DNA of 61,846 nucleotides from Actinomycetota bacterium (GCA_020444505.1 JAHLKU010000008.1:1-61846), one strand, 5' to 3'. Positions 9,100-18,709 are shown, numbered from the stretch's first letter. A program made the numbers and translations. The notes: generated from the sequence alone by a model not told the origin.

Positions 9100-10223
9100 G
9101 GCGGCGCAGCCTGGCCTTCCGGCTCCTGGTCGCCAACCTGATGGTGGTCGCCGTCGGGGCGCTGGCGTTGTTCGCCACCGCCCGCCTGCTGGGCCCCCAG
9201 TTGTTCCACCACGAGGTGCAGCAGATCGGCCAGCGCGCCGGGTGGGGCGGAGGCCAGGGCCAGGGCGGCGAGGGACGGGGAGCCGCGGTGATCGAGGAGG
9301 AACTCGACGCCGCCTTCACCGGCTCACTGACCGCGGCGCTCGGCGTGGCACTGGCGGCCGGCGTGGCGGCCAGTGCGGTGGCCGCCGTCTTCGTGTCCCG
9401 CCGGCTGCTGCGCCCGGTGTCCCGGATGGGCGATGCCGTCCGCAGCATGGCCGAGGGCCACTACGACCGCCGGGTCCCCGAGCCCCGTGAGACCGAACTG
9501 GCCTTGCTCGCCGCCGACGTCAACGAGTTGAGCGCCACCCTGGAGGCCACCGAAGACCGGCGGGCGCGACTCGTGTCCGACCTGTCCCACGAGCTCCGCA
9601 CCCCCATCACCGCACTCGACGGGTTCCTCGAGGGCCTGAGCGACGGGGTGTTCACCGCCGACGCCGCCACCATCGAGGCGATGCGCTCGGAGACCCGCCG
9701 GATGCAGCGGCTGGCCCGCGACCTGGGGGCGCTGTCGCGATCGGCAGAGGAGGCGTTCGACCTCGATCGGGAGCCCGCCGACCTGGGCGTGATCGCCTCC
9801 GCGGCGGCGCGGGCCGTGCGCGCCGCCGCCACCACCCGGGACGTCGAGGTGGCCGTGGCAGACCTCCCACCGATGCCGGTGGACGTGGACGTCGACCGGA
9901 TGGGCCAGGTGTTCACCAACCTGCTCGCCAACGCCGTCCGGCACGCCGCGGCGGGGGGACGGGTCGACGTGACCGGCTCGGCGGCCGGCGGCGTCGCCGC
10001 CGTCACCGTGACCGACGACGGCGACGGCATCACGCCCGAGGACCTCCCCCGGGTCTTCGACCGCTTCTACCGCGGTGCGGGGCACGAGCCGGCGGGTGGC
10101 GCCGGCATCGGCCTCACCATCGCCCGGGGCCTGGCGCGCGCCCACGGCGGCGACGTGACCGCCGCCTCCGACGGCGCCGGCCGGGGCGCCTCGTTCACCG
10201 TCACGGTGCCGTTGCGGACCTGA
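9096..10223 (+). CDS. sensor histidine kinase (HAMP-HisKA-HATPase)
   Basis: A 375-residue membrane sensor kinase paired with the preceding regulator. It has two membrane segments (about 8-28 and 78-101) with a short extracytoplasmic loop between them. The loop has a HHE sequence, a Gly/Gln-rich run and several acidic residues, and could sense a cation; that is a guess. A HAMP region follows at about 102-155. The phospho-acceptor box is SHELRTP (His165). The ATPase domain has FTNLLANAVRHA, DDGDGI and GIGLTIARGLARAHGG. The ATG overlaps the regulator stop. An OmpR-type kinase with a very short sensor loop usually responds to envelope or small-ligand signals. Confidence 0.92.
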   Translation: MRRRSLAFRLLVANLMVVAVGALALFATARLLGPQLFHHEVQQIGQRAGWGGGQGQGGEGRGAAVIEEELDAAFTGSLTAALGVALAAGVAASAVAAVFVSRRLLRPVSRMGDAVRSMAEGHYDRRVPEPRETELALLAADVNELSATLEATEDRRARLVSDLSHELRTPITALDGFLEGLSDGVFTADAATIEAMRSETRRMQRLARDLGALSRSAEEAFDLDREPADLGVIASAAARAVRAAATTRDVEVAVADLPPMPVDVDVDRMGQVFTNLLANAVRHAAAGGRVDVTGSAAGGVAAVTVTDDGDGITPEDLPRVFDRFYRGAGHEPAGGAGIGLTIARGLARAHGGDVTAASDGAGRGASFTVTVPLRT

Positions 10224-10229
10224 GCGGCC

Positions 10230-10288
10230 TTCATCGCATCTTCACGGGACCGGCCGCCGGGGGTTCATCGCCCCGTCGTTGCATGGGG
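10230..10288 (+). promoter_or_regulatory. second GTTCA-type direct-repeat element, upstream of DUF2202 lipoprotein
   Basis: TTCA boxes begin at 10230, 10241 and 10264 and CATGGGG at 10282, giving spacings of 11, 23 and 18, identical to the element at 7942-8000. Both elements also share TTCA(C/T)CG(G/C)ATC over the first repeat unit and an ACCAC just after CATGGGG. It starts 7 bases after the kinase stop and 86 bases before the next start codon. Likely target of the adjacent response regulator; inference from matching architecture. Confidence 0.6.
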
Positions 10289-10315
10289 AGTACCACAGAG
10301 CAGAAAGGCACCCCG

Positions 10316-11059
10316 ATGCGATCCCGCACCACCATCCTCGCCCTGACCCTGGCGGCGGCCGTCGCCACCGCGTCCTGCGCCGGCGCTGCGGCGTCGCCCC
10401 GGGCCGCCGACCCGGCTGCGGCCCCGGCTGCCGCCGCGGACGCCACCCTGGCGGCACCGGAGGCCCCCGCCGCCGAGGCGATCGCGCTCGCCGACGGCGA
10501 GCTCACCGACGCCGAGGCCGAAGGCCTGGTCTTCATGCGTGAAGAGGAGAAGCTGGCACGCGACGTGTACCTCGCCATGTACGAGCTGTGGGGCCTGCCG
10601 GTGTTCGACAACATCGCATCCGCCGAGCAGCAGCACACCGATGCGGTCCTCGGCCTGATCGAGGCGTACGGGCTCGACGATCCGGTCGCCGACGACACCC
10701 CCGGCGTGTTCACGAACCCCGACCTGGCGGCCCTCTATGAGACGCTCGTCGCCCGGGGCTCGGCCTCCCTGGTAGACGCCCTCACCGTCGGCGCCCTCAT
10801 CGAAGACCTCGACATCGCCGACCTCCGGTCCTGGCTGGAGCGCACCGACGACCCCGCCGTCGAGCGGGTCTACTCCAGTCTCCTGGCCGGCTCGGAGAAC
10901 CACCTGCGCGCCTTCGTCGGGCAGTTGGAGGAGCGGGGGTCCGGCTACGAGCCGACCTACCTGACCCCGGACGACGTCGAGGGGATCATGGCGGCCGGCG
11001 GCAGCGGCGGGCCCGGCGGCGGCGGGCGCGGCGGCCGCGGCAACGGCCGCAACCACTGA
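10316..11059 (+). CDS. DUF2202 ferritin-like lipoprotein
   Basis: A 247-residue exported protein. The N-terminus is a lipoprotein signal ending near ATASC. After an Ala/Pro-rich linker comes a DUF2202 ferritin-like four-helix domain (about 60-220) with carboxylate/histidine motifs EEEKLARDVYLAMY, AEQQHTDAVLGLIE and GSENHLRAF that could hold a di-metal site. The C-terminus is a Gly/Arg/Asn-rich tail. DUF2202 proteins are of unproven function; a role in metal or peroxide handling is plausible from the fold. AGAAAGG precedes the ATG. It follows the two-component genes and has the same upstream repeat element as the secreted protein at 8040. Confidence 0.82.
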   Translation: MRSRTTILALTLAAAVATASCAGAAASPRAADPAAAPAAAADATLAAPEAPAAEAIALADGELTDAEAEGLVFMREEEKLARDVYLAMYELWGLPVFDNIASAEQQHTDAVLGLIEAYGLDDPVADDTPGVFTNPDLAALYETLVARGSASLVDALTVGALIEDLDIADLRSWLERTDDPAVERVYSSLLAGSENHLRAFVGQLEERGSGYEPTYLTPDDVEGIMAAGGSGGPGGGGRGGRGNGRNH

Positions 11060-11069
11060 CCGTCCTCCC

Positions 11070-11105
11070 CGAAGGGGCGGCGGGCACCGGCCCTCCGCCC
11101 CTTCG
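11070..11105. terminator. bidirectional GC hairpin between convergent genes
   Basis: CGAAGGGGCGG (11070-11080) and CCGCCCCTTCG (11095-11105) form a perfect 11-bp stem with a 14-base loop. It lies between the stops of the DUF2202 gene and the convergent transporter gene. There is no U-tract, which is common for terminators in very GC-rich actinobacteria. Confidence 0.6.
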
Positions 11106-11110
11106 GCGCG

Positions 11111-12334
11111 TCAGGCCTCGACGACCAGATCGGCCTCGGAGCGGTCCCACATCGACGCGAACCGCCTGGCGATCACGAACAGCAGCGGCACCACCACCAG
11201 GTTGACGAGGCCGAGCAGCCGGAACACCCCCGGGTACCCCATGTTGTCGGTGAGCGCCACCACCGACTCGCCGGCGCCCATGCCGATGTTCGACATGGTC
11301 TGCAGGATGGCGAACATCGACGCTGCGATGCGGGTGTCGGTGATGCCCATGGCCATGGTCACGTAGGTGGTCCACTGCAGCCCGACGGCGATGCCCCAGA
11401 ACGGCGCCAGCCACAGGATCGCCGCCTCCGTCGTCGCCAGGCTCAGCGCCAACCCGCCCAGCGTGACCGCGGCGATCGTCACCAGGGCGGCGGTCCGCCG
11501 GTCGAACCTGGACACCAGCGTGGCCACGCCGACGGCGCCGATCACCATCCCGACGCCCTTCAGGGTCCCGTACCAGCCGATGGTGGTGCCCGACGACGCC
11601 AGCTCCTCGTCCATGTACAGGGTCACCAGGCCCTCGATGCCCTGGAAGCAGAACCAGGTGATGACGAGGAAGAGGGCGAACAGCAGGTAGCGGGGCTGGA
11701 CCATCGCCTTGAACGCCCGCCGGTCGAACGTGTGTGCCGGGGTGCGGTGCACCGGCTCCCTCACCCGGTTGACGTAGGCCAGGGGCACCAGCAGCAGCCC
11801 GGCCACCACCAGGAAGATCACCTGGTAGCCCACCTGATCGGCGATGACGCCGAACACCAGCGACAGCAGGATCAGCCCCAGCGCGCGGCCGCCCTGCATC
11901 CACGCCTGCACCCGTCCGTGGTCCTCGGGCACCACCACGTCGATCGCCAGGGCGTCGGCGGTGGTGTCGAACAGCGCCATGAAGAACGTGGCGGTGAGCA
12001 CCATCGCCGCGATCAGCCCGAACGACTCCGACGGGTCGATGAAGTACGCGACGCCGAAGGCGATCGCGGTGCAGACCAGGCCGATCTGCATGTAGGGGAC
12101 CCGGTGGCCGCGGCCGAACAGGTCGTAGCGGTCGGAGAGGATCCCGTAGATCCACTTGATCACGAACGGCAGCAGCGCCAGCGAGGTGACGATCGCCAGG
12201 CGGTCCGGGTCGATGCCCTCGCTCCGCATGTGCGGCTTGAAGTACAGGAGCTGATAGGTGGCGATCACGCCCTGCACGAAGTAGAGCGCCCCGAACATGA
12301 TGAACAACTGGCGGCGGCTCAGATTGACGTCCAC
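11111..12334 (-). CDS. major facilitator superfamily transporter
   Basis: A 407-residue integral membrane protein with about 12 hydrophobic segments. The loop between segments 2 and 3 has an MFS-like motif ILSDRYDLFGRGHRVPY, and a repeated basic loop follows segment 6. The closest general resemblance is to the AmpG/folate-biopterin branch of MFS carriers (opening LFIMFGALYFVQGV). The substrate cannot be read from sequence. It is convergent with the DUF2202 gene and divergent from the Ig-like protein gene at 12427. Confidence 0.8.
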   Translation of the reverse strand: MDVNLSRRQLFIMFGALYFVQGVIATYQLLYFKPHMRSEGIDPDRLAIVTSLALLPFVIKWIYGILSDRYDLFGRGHRVPYMQIGLVCTAIAFGVAYFIDPSESFGLIAAMVLTATFFMALFDTTADALAIDVVVPEDHGRVQAWMQGGRALGLILLSLVFGVIADQVGYQVIFLVVAGLLLVPLAYVNRVREPVHRTPAHTFDRRAFKAMVQPRYLLFALFLVITWFCFQGIEGLVTLYMDEELASSGTTIGWYGTLKGVGMVIGAVGVATLVSRFDRRTAALVTIAAVTLGGLALSLATTEAAILWLAPFWGIAVGLQWTTYVTMAMGITDTRIAASMFAILQTMSNIGMGAGESVVALTDNMGYPGVFRLLGLVNLVVVPLLFVIARRFASMWDRSEADLVVEA

Positions 12335-12426
12335 GCCGGTCCTCCCCGTGATGCTGGGACGAGGCTACCCCCGGGGCCCGGGGCGAGCGGCCGGCGAGGC
12401 GTAGAGTCGCCTGCAGGAGGGCAGCA

Positions 12427-13155
12427 GTGTCGTGGAGCCAGCCACGCCCACCCCGGCGATCCCGCCGATGGGCCGCCGCACCGTTCGCGGCACTGGTCGC
12501 GCTGATCGCGCTGGCGCCCGGGACCGCCGCCGCCGAGGACGATGCCATCACGATCACGCCGTCCCGCGCCGAGCTCCACGTGGGCGAGACCGTGCGGTTC
12601 GAGGGCACCTCGGAGGCGTTCCCGCTCGTCGACCCGACGTGGGAGACCGACGGCAGCCACGGCACGATCGAGGTGGACCCCGACGACCCCACCGCCTGCA
12701 CCTTCACCGCGACCGCCCCCGGCATGGGCTGGGTGATCCTCTGGGAGGGGGAACGCCGGTCGGGGAGCAAGGGGTCGGCCGACATCCTGGTCCTGCCGGC
12801 CGGTGACCAGCAGTTGTCCTCGATCGCGGTCTCCCCTCCCGAGGTGAACCTGGACTTCGGGGAGCAGGAGCAGTTCAGCGCCGTCGGCTACGACACCGAC
12901 GGCAACCCCATGGACCCGCCCATCACCCCCACCTGGACCACCGACCACGGCACCATCACCGCCGACGGCACCTACACCGCCCCCGATTCCCCCGGCACCG
13001 CCACCGTCACCGCCACCGCGGAAGGCGGCGACGCGGCCGGCTCGGCCGAGGTGACGATCCCCGCCGGCACCGGTGGGATCTCCCCGTGGGTCTGGGCACT
13101 GCTCGTGCTGGTCGCGATCGTGGCGGCCGCCGCCGGGTGGGCCATCCGCCGGTAG
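12427..13155 (+). CDS. cell-surface protein with Ig-like (Big) domains and C-terminal anchor
   Basis: A 242-residue exported protein: signal peptide at about 1-36 (Arg-rich start, hydrophobic core, AAA), two bacterial Ig-like repeats (about 40-120 and 125-210), then a membrane anchor (WVWALLVLVAIVAAAAGW) with a basic tail. The second repeat has the Big_2-like pattern SIAVSPPEVNLDFGEQEQF...TATAEGG. It probably displays the Ig-like domains on the outer face of the membrane; the binding partner is unknown. GGAGG lies a few bases before the GTG start. It is convergent with hutI, four bases separating the stops. Confidence 0.75.
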   Translation: MSWSQPRPPRRSRRWAAAPFAALVALIALAPGTAAAEDDAITITPSRAELHVGETVRFEGTSEAFPLVDPTWETDGSHGTIEVDPDDPTACTFTATAPGMGWVILWEGERRSGSKGSADILVLPAGDQQLSSIAVSPPEVNLDFGEQEQFSAVGYDTDGNPMDPPITPTWTTDHGTITADGTYTAPDSPGTATVTATAEGGDAAGSAEVTIPAGTGGISPWVWALLVLVAIVAAAAGWAIRR

Positions 13156-13158
13156 CGG

Positions 13159-14367
13159 TCAGGCGCCCACCGCCACCTCGCCGCGCGTGACCACCGTGTG
13201 CACCAGGCCGGTCCCCGGCCGGTACGGCAGGTGCAGGTACGACGGAGCGTCCAGCACCACCAGGTCGGCGACGGCCCCCGGGACCAGCCAGCCACGGTCG
13301 CTCAGGCCGAGCGACAACGCACCGCCTCTGGTGGCCGCCCACAACGCCTCCTCGGGGGTGAGCCCTGCCTCGAGGCAGGCGAGCGCGACCACGAACGGCA
13401 TCGACTCGACGTAGCCGGTGCCGGGATTGCAGTCGGTGGCCAGCGCCACCGTGACCCCGGCATCCCACAGCATGCGGGCCGGCGGCTGCGGGTGGCGCAT
13501 CGACAGCGCCACGGCCGGCAGCAGCACCGCCGCCGTGCCCGCTGCGGCCAGGGCGGCGGCGTCCTCCGGTGTGGCGTGGTCCAGATGGTCGGCCGACGCC
13601 GCACTCAGGTCGGCGGCGAGGAGGGCCGCCCCGGTGTGAGCCAACTGCTCGGCGTGGATGCGGGGGCGCAGGCCGTGGGCGGCGCCGGCCTCGAGGATCC
13701 TGCGGGCCTCGTCCACGGTGAACGCCCCCCGATCGCAGAACACGTCGCAGAAGCGGGCCGACGGGGCGCAGGCCGGCAGCATCTCGTCGATCACCAGGCG
13801 GACGTACTCCTCCCGGTCCGCCCCGCGGTCCACCACGTGCGCGCCGAGGAAGGTGGGCAGGACGTCCACGCCGGCCGCCTCGCCGGCGGCCGCCGCCGCC
13901 CGCAGCATGGCGGCCTCGGTCGCGGTGTCGAGGCCGTAGCCGCTCTTCACCTCGACGGTGGTGGTGCCCTGGCCCAGCATGCGCCGCAGCCTCGCAGCGG
14001 ACTCGGCCACCAGGTCGTCGAACGGCGCCGCCCGCACCGCGGCGACCGTGGCGTGGATGCCGCCCCCGGCGGCGAGGATCTCCTCGTAGGTCTCGCCCCG
14101 CAGGCGGCGGGCGAACTCGCCGCTGCGGTCGCCGGTGAACACGGCGTGGGTGTGGGCGTCCACGAACCCGGGGATCACCGCCCGCCCGCCCGCATCGAGG
14201 ACCGGCAGGCCGCGGTGACGGGCCGGCAGCGCGGCGGCCGGACCCACCCATGCGACGGCACCGCCGGCGACGGCCACGGCGGCGTCGGCGATCACCGCCG
14301 GGTCGCCCCGGCCGGCGGCGTTGGTGACGAGGTGCCCGATGCCGGTGACCAGCAGGTCGCCGCTCAT
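13159..14367 (-). CDS. hutI: imidazolonepropionase
   Basis: Hydrolyses imidazolone-5-propionate to N-formimino-glutamate, the third step of histidine degradation. The 402-residue amidohydrolase has the metal-binding DAHTHAVF, the GGGIHATV loop, [13 protein letters not shown] typical of Hut[11 protein letters not shown], and [10 protein letters not shown] around the last metal-binding Asp. Length matches the family. The ATG overlaps the hutU stop (ATGA), showing an operon hutU-hutI. A much longer open frame extends upstream antisense-like through hutU but is only a shadow of that gene. Confidence 0.94.
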   Translation of the reverse strand: MSGDLLVTGIGHLVTNAAGRGDPAVIADAAVAVAGGAVAWVGPAAALPARHRGLPVLDAGGRAVIPGFVDAHTHAVFTGDRSGEFARRLRGETYEEILAAGGGIHATVAAVRAAPFDDLVAESAARLRRMLGQGTTTVEVKSGYGLDTATEAAMLRAAAAAGEAAGVDVLPTFLGAHVVDRGADREEYVRLVIDEMLPACAPSARFCDVFCDRGAFTVDEARRILEAGAAHGLRPRIHAEQLAHTGAALLAADLSAASADHLDHATPEDAAALAAAGTAAVLLPAVALSMRHPQPPARMLWDAGVTVALATDCNPGTGYVESMPFVVALACLEAGLTPEEALWAATRGGALSLGLSDRGWLVPGAVADLVVLDAPSYLHLPYRPGTGLVHTVVTRGEVAVGA

Positions 14368-16019
14368 GGCTGCATGGGGATGCGGACCCCGCGCTCGCCC
14401 GCCACCTCGATCGCCCGGCCGTAGCCGGCGTCGGCGTGGCGCATCACCCCGGTGCCGGGGTCGTTGGTGAGGACCCGCTCCAGGCGGAAGGCGCCGTCGT
14501 CGGTGCCGTCGGCGACCACCTGGGCGCCGGCGTGGATGGACTTGCCGATGCCGACGCCGCCGCCGTGGTGCACGGCCACCCAGGCGGCGCCAGAGGCGGT
14601 GTTGAGCAGGGCATTGAGGATGGGCCAGTCGGCGACGGCGTCCGACCCGTCGGCCATCGCCTCGGTCTCCCGGTACGGCGACGCCACCGACCCGGAGTCG
14701 AGATGGTCCCTCCCGATGACGATGGGCGCGGCCACCTCCCCGCTGCGCACCAGGTCGTTGAAGGCCAGGCCGGCCCGGTCCCGCTCCCCGTAGCCGAGCC
14801 AGCAGATCCGGGCCGGCAGCCCCTGGAACGCCACCCGCTCCGAGGCCATCTCCAGCCAGCGGTGCAGCGCCCGGTTCTCGGGGAACAGTCGGCCGAGCGC
14901 CCGGTCGGTGGCGGCGATGTCGGCCGGGTCTCCGGACAGGGCCACCCACCGGAACGGCCCCATGCCCTCGCAGAACAGGGGCCGCAGGTAGGCGGGCACG
15001 AACCCCGGGTAGGCGAAGGCGTCGGCGAACCCGCCGGCCTTCGCCTCGCCGCGCAGGTTGTTGCCGTAGTCGAACACCTCGGCGCCGGCCGCCTGGAAGC
15101 CGACCATCGCCTCGCAGTGGCGGGCCATGGAGGCCCGGGCCTGCTCGATGTAGGCGTCGCGGTCGCGCACCCTCAGGTCTGCGGCTTCGGCGACGGTGTG
15201 GCCGCGGGGGATGTAGCCGTTGAGCGGATCGTGGGCGGAGGTCTGGTCGGTGACGACGTCGATCTCGACGCCCCGGGCCAGCAGGTCCGGGAACACGTCG
15301 GCGGCGTTGCCCTCCACCCCCACCGACAGCCGGCGCCGGGCCGCCCTGGCGGCCAGGCACATCTCGACGGCCTCGTCGAGACTCCCCGCCATCTCGTCGA
15401 GGTAGCGGGTCTCGAGGCGGCGCCGGATCCGCTCCGGATCCACTTCCACGCACAGCGCAACGCCGTCGTTCATGGTCACGGCGAGCGGCTGGGCGCCGCC
15501 CATGCCGCCGAGGCCTGCGGTGAGGGTGAGCGTCCCGGCCAGCGTGCCGCCGAACCGCTGCTCGGCGATGGCGGCGAAGGTCTGGTAGGTGCCCTGCAGG
15601 ATCCCCTGCGTGCCGATGTAGATCCACGACCCCGCCGTCATCTGGCCGTACATCATCAGCCCCGCCGCCTCCAGGTCCCAGAAGGTCTCCCAATCGGCCC
15701 AGTCGGGCACGAGCAGGCTGTTGGCGATCAGCACCCGCGGGGCCAGGGGATGGGTGCGGAACACCCCGACCGGCTTGCCCGACTGCACCAGCAGGGTCTC
15801 GTCGTCCCCGAGCCCGCTCAGCGTGGCGACGATGGCGTCGAAGGCGTCCCACGACCTGGCGGCCCTGCCCCGCCCGCCGTAGACGACCAGTTCATCGGGG
15901 TTCTCGGCCACCTCGGGGTCGAGGTTGTTCATCAGGCAGCGGAGCGCCGCCTCCTGGAGCCAGCCGCGGGCGGTGCGCTCGGTGCCCCTGGGGGCTCGCA
16001 CGGGACGGGGACCGGACAC
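14364..16019 (-). CDS. hutU: urocanate hydratase
   Basis: Converts urocanate to imidazolone-propionate using tightly bound NAD. The 551-residue protein carries the whole family sequence, including [17 protein letters not shown] at the start, [21 protein letters not shown], the NAD-binding [24 protein letters not shown], and the active-site [13 protein letters not shown] chose GTG 16019, which follows GAGGAGG by 6 bases and gives the usual family length; an ATG-like longer frame to 16103 is less likely. It overlaps hutI at its 3' end. It is separated from hutH by an opposing DUF4389 gene and a small stress-type gene. Confidence 0.95.
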   Translation of the reverse strand: MSGPRPVRAPRGTERTARGWLQEAALRCLMNNLDPEVAENPDELVVYGGRGRAARSWDAFDAIVATLSGLGDDETLLVQSGKPVGVFRTHPLAPRVLIANSLLVPDWADWETFWDLEAAGLMMYGQMTAGSWIYIGTQGILQGTYQTFAAIAEQRFGGTLAGTLTLTAGLGGMGGAQPLAVTMNDGVALCVEVDPERIRRRLETRYLDEMAGSLDEAVEMCLAARAARRRLSVGVEGNAADVFPDLLARGVEIDVVTDQTSAHDPLNGYIPRGHTVAEAADLRVRDRDAYIEQARASMARHCEAMVGFQAAGAEVFDYGNNLRGEAKAGGFADAFAYPGFVPAYLRPLFCEGMGPFRWVALSGDPADIAATDRALGRLFPENRALHRWLEMASERVAFQGLPARICWLGYGERDRAGLAFNDLVRSGEVAAPIVIGRDHLDSGSVASPYRETEAMADGSDAVADWPILNALLNTASGAAWVAVHHGGGVGIGKSIHAGAQVVADGTDDGAFRLERVLTNDPGTGVMRHADAGYGRAIEVAGERGVRIPMQP

Positions 16020-16111
16020 GGCTGACCTCCTCGGCGACGACGATGCCAGCGTACCGGCGGGGCCGCGGCGGCGGCAGCGGCTACATTCACCCGCGAGCAA
16101 CAAGGAAGAGC

Positions 16112-16717
16112 ATGAACCAAGCGCAGATCGGCTACCGACTCAACACCGAGCCCCGCCGCGGGCTCGCCACCGCCGGGATCTTCTTCATCAAGGCGATCAT
16201 GGCGGTGCCGCACTTCTTCATCGTGTCCGCCCTCTCCAGCCTGGCGTGGAGTGCCGCCTACCTCGGCTACTGGGTGGTGGCGTTCACCAACCGGCTGCCG
16301 GGGACCTTCCAGGACTTCATGGCGTGGTACCTGCAGTGGCAGGTCCGCACGTTCGGGTGGTACTTCGGCAACGAGGACGCCTACCCGCCGTTCGAGATGG
16401 ACGCCGGCTACAGCGTGACGCTGTCCGTGCCCCGCAACGAGGAGCCGCGCGGCGGCTGGGCCCTGGCCGGCCTGCTGGTGATCCCGAAGGCGCTGGCGGC
16501 GCTGCCCCACGTGATCGTGGTGGCCGTGCTGGGCATGGTCGCCCTGGTCGTGACCTGGTTCGGATTCATCGTCGCCGCCTTCACCGGCCGCCTGCCGGCC
16601 GGCATCCAGGAGTTCGCCGCCGGCGTGCTGCAGTGGGAGTCGCGGGTGCTGGCCTGGTTCTTCGGCCTCACCGATGAGTACCCGCCGTTCAGCCTGTCGG
16701 CCGAGCCCACCGCCTGA
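16112..16717 (+). CDS. DUF4389 membrane protein with internal duplication
   Basis: A 201-residue integral membrane protein. It consists of two similar halves: each has hydrophobic segments, an (R)LP(G/A)..Q(D/E)F block, a WQ/WE-R...WFF block and a closing YPPF, at about residues 65-110 and 150-192. That is the DUF4389 repeat. Function is unknown. AAGGAAGAG lies just before the ATG. It is transcribed against the hut genes and lies between hutU and hutH, dividing the histidine genes into two blocks. No functional link to histidine use is evident. Confidence 0.8.
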   Translation: MNQAQIGYRLNTEPRRGLATAGIFFIKAIMAVPHFFIVSALSSLAWSAAYLGYWVVAFTNRLPGTFQDFMAWYLQWQVRTFGWYFGNEDAYPPFEMDAGYSVTLSVPRNEEPRGGWALAGLLVIPKALAALPHVIVVAVLGMVALVVTWFGFIVAAFTGRLPAGIQEFAAGVLQWESRVLAWFFGLTDEYPPFSLSAEPTA

Positions 16718-16734
16718 GGGGCCCACGACGCGCA

Positions 16735-16761
16735 GCGGCCCGCCGGTCCCCGGCGGGCCGC
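16735..16761. terminator. bidirectional GC hairpin
   Basis: A 12-bp perfect stem GCGGCCCGCCGG / CCGGCGGGCCGC with a 3-base loop lies between the stop of the DUF4389 gene (16717) and the stop of the convergent gene ending at 16781. Position and stability suit termination from both sides; no U-tract. Confidence 0.6.
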
Positions 16762-16780
16762 CGTCGCGTCTCGGGACGCG

Positions 16781-17041
16781 CTAGCCGTCCTGCTTCTCGT
16801 CCTCGCCGACCTCGTCGTCCTTGTGACGGATGTCGTCGATCTTGTCCTCGCTCCACTCCTTGACGTCCTCGGCGACGTCCTTGGTCTTGTCCCACGCCTT
16901 GCCGGCGACGTCCTTGGTCTTGTCCCACGCCTTCTCGGCCATGTCGCCGGCCTTCTCTGCGGCCTCGCTCTCCTTGGCCCGCGTGAACCAGCCCTTGATC
17001 TTCTCCCAGAGGGTGGGCTTGGCAGCCTGTTCTTCGGTCAT
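16781..17041 (-). CDS. small LEA/CsbD-like hydrophilic protein
   Basis: An 86-residue, strongly charged protein, rich in Lys, Asp, Glu and Ala, without membrane segments. It contains two exact copies of AWDKTKDVA plus related AEKAGDMAEKAWDK units, so an 11-residue amphipathic repeat runs through most of it. Such repeats are typical of LEA-type and CsbD-like stress proteins that fold on drying or at membranes. I chose ATG 17041 because GGAGGAGA lies just before it. It follows hutH by 35 bases on the same strand and could be carried on its transcript. Confidence 0.65.
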   Translation of the reverse strand: MTEEQAAKPTLWEKIKGWFTRAKESEAAEKAGDMAEKAWDKTKDVAGKAWDKTKDVAEDVKEWSEDKIDDIRHKDDEVGEDEKQDG

Positions 17042-17076
17042 TCCGTTCTCCTCCATCACGGCACCGTCGGGTGCCA

Positions 17077-18618
17077 TCAGCGTAGTTCTCCCACCTCGGC
17101 TACCGCCGCGGCGACGAGCGACCCATCCCTCACCATCGACGCCACCGCCTCGATCTCGTCGGAGACCACCCGGTCGGCGTCCAGGTGGGGCACCTGCTCC
17201 CGGATGGCGCGGTGGGCGGCGCCGGTTCCGGCACCCGGCCGGAGCGGGCTGCGGAAGTCGATCGCCTGGGCCGCGCAGACCAGTTCCACCGCCAGCACCC
17301 TGGCGGTGTTGTCGAGCACGTCCCACAGCTTGCGGCCTGCCCCGAACCCCATCGAGACGTGATCCTCCTGCGAGCCGGAGGTGGGGATGCTCTCCACCGA
17401 AGCCGGATGCGACAGCACCCGGTTCTCCGCCACCAGGGCCGCGGCGGCGTACTGGGCCAGCATGTAGCCGGAGTGCAGGCCGGCCTCCGGCGACAGGAAC
17501 GGTGGCAGGCCGCAGGAGTGATTGGGGTCGAGCATCCGGTCGGTGCGGCGCTCCGAGATGCTGCCCAACTCGGTGGCGGCGATCGCCATGAAGTCGAGCG
17601 CGAACGCCAGCGGCTGGCCGTGGAAGTTGCCGCCGGAGACGATCTCCCCCGCCTCCGGGAAGACGATGGGGTTGTCCACCACCGAACCGAGTTCGATGGT
17701 GAACACCGACTCGGCGTGCGAGAAGGTGTCGCGGGATGCGCCGTGGACCTGCGGAGCGCACCGCAGGCTGTAGGCGTCCTGGACGGCGTGGGTGAAGTCG
17801 TCGCGATGGCTCGCAGCGATCTCGCTGCCGGCCAGCAGGCGGCGCACGTTCTCGGCCGAGGCGATCTGACCGGGATGGGGCCGCACCTCGTGGATGCGGG
17901 GATGGAACGGGCGCTCGCTGCCCAGCAACCCCTCCACCGTCATCGCGCAGGCCAGGTCTGCCGCCCGGGACAGCCTCAGAGACCGGTGGACGCCGAGGAC
18001 CCCGAACGCCAGCATCCCCTCGGTGCCGTTGAGCAGGCTGAGGCCCTCCTTGGCCCGCAGCCGGAGCGGCTCCAGGCCGTGCTCGGCGAGGGCCTCGGCG
18101 GCGGGCCGGACCACGCCGTCCACCCGCACCTTCCCCTCCCCGATCAGCGGGAGCGCCAGGTGGGCGAAGGGGGCCAGGTCGCCGGAGGCGCCCACCGAGC
18201 CCTGGCCCGGCACCAGCGGCAGCAGGCCCAGGCGGAGCAGGTCGAGCAGGCGCTCCACCACCACCGGGCGGACCCCGCTGTGGCCCTGGGCGAGGCTGCG
18301 CGCCCGCAGCAGCAGCATGGCGCGGACGTGCTCGTCGGGCAGCGGGTCGCCCACGCCCGCGGCGTGGCTGCGGAGCAGCTCCAGTTGCAGTTCGTCGGCC
18401 CGGGACGGCTCGATGCGCGTGGAGGCGAGGGCGCCGAACCCGGTGGTGATGCCGTACACGGTGCGCCCGTCCTCCACCACCCGCTCCACCAGGTCGGCGG
18501 CGGGGCGCATCTGCCCGGCCAGGCCGGGGTCGAGCGCCACCGGTGCGCCGTGCTCGGCGACGGCGACCACCTGGTCGATGCGGAGCGGTTCGCCGTACAG
18601 CACGATCGATTCGGGCAT
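17077..18618 (-). CDS. hutH: histidine ammonia-lyase
   Basis: Deaminates histidine to urocanate, first step of the pathway. The 513-residue protein has the self-forming MIO cofactor triad Ala144-Ser145-Gly146 in GSVGASGDLAP, YGITTGFG near residue 56, and the conserved NFHGQPLA and SEDHVSMG-like (SQEDHVSMG) blocks. Length is normal. I chose ATG 18618 because GGGAAGG sits 5 bases upstream; a GTG two codons earlier is possible. It is on the same strand as hutU-hutI but 1 kb upstream, separated by two unrelated genes. Confidence 0.95.
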   Translation of the reverse strand: MPESIVLYGEPLRIDQVVAVAEHGAPVALDPGLAGQMRPAADLVERVVEDGRTVYGITTGFGALASTRIEPSRADELQLELLRSHAAGVGDPLPDEHVRAMLLLRARSLAQGHSGVRPVVVERLLDLLRLGLLPLVPGQGSVGASGDLAPFAHLALPLIGEGKVRVDGVVRPAAEALAEHGLEPLRLRAKEGLSLLNGTEGMLAFGVLGVHRSLRLSRAADLACAMTVEGLLGSERPFHPRIHEVRPHPGQIASAENVRRLLAGSEIAASHRDDFTHAVQDAYSLRCAPQVHGASRDTFSHAESVFTIELGSVVDNPIVFPEAGEIVSGGNFHGQPLAFALDFMAIAATELGSISERRTDRMLDPNHSCGLPPFLSPEAGLHSGYMLAQYAAAALVAENRVLSHPASVESIPTSGSQEDHVSMGFGAGRKLWDVLDNTARVLAVELVCAAQAIDFRSPLRPGAGTGAAHRAIREQVPHLDADRVVSDEIEAVASMVRDGSLVAAAVAEVGELR

Positions 18619-18709
18619 CTCCACCTTCCCGGGGGCGCTCGACCGAGGTTACCGGGCGGGCCGCAGGGCGGCCCCTCGTAGAGTGGGCGGCCCGACCGGC
18701 GAGGGAGCC

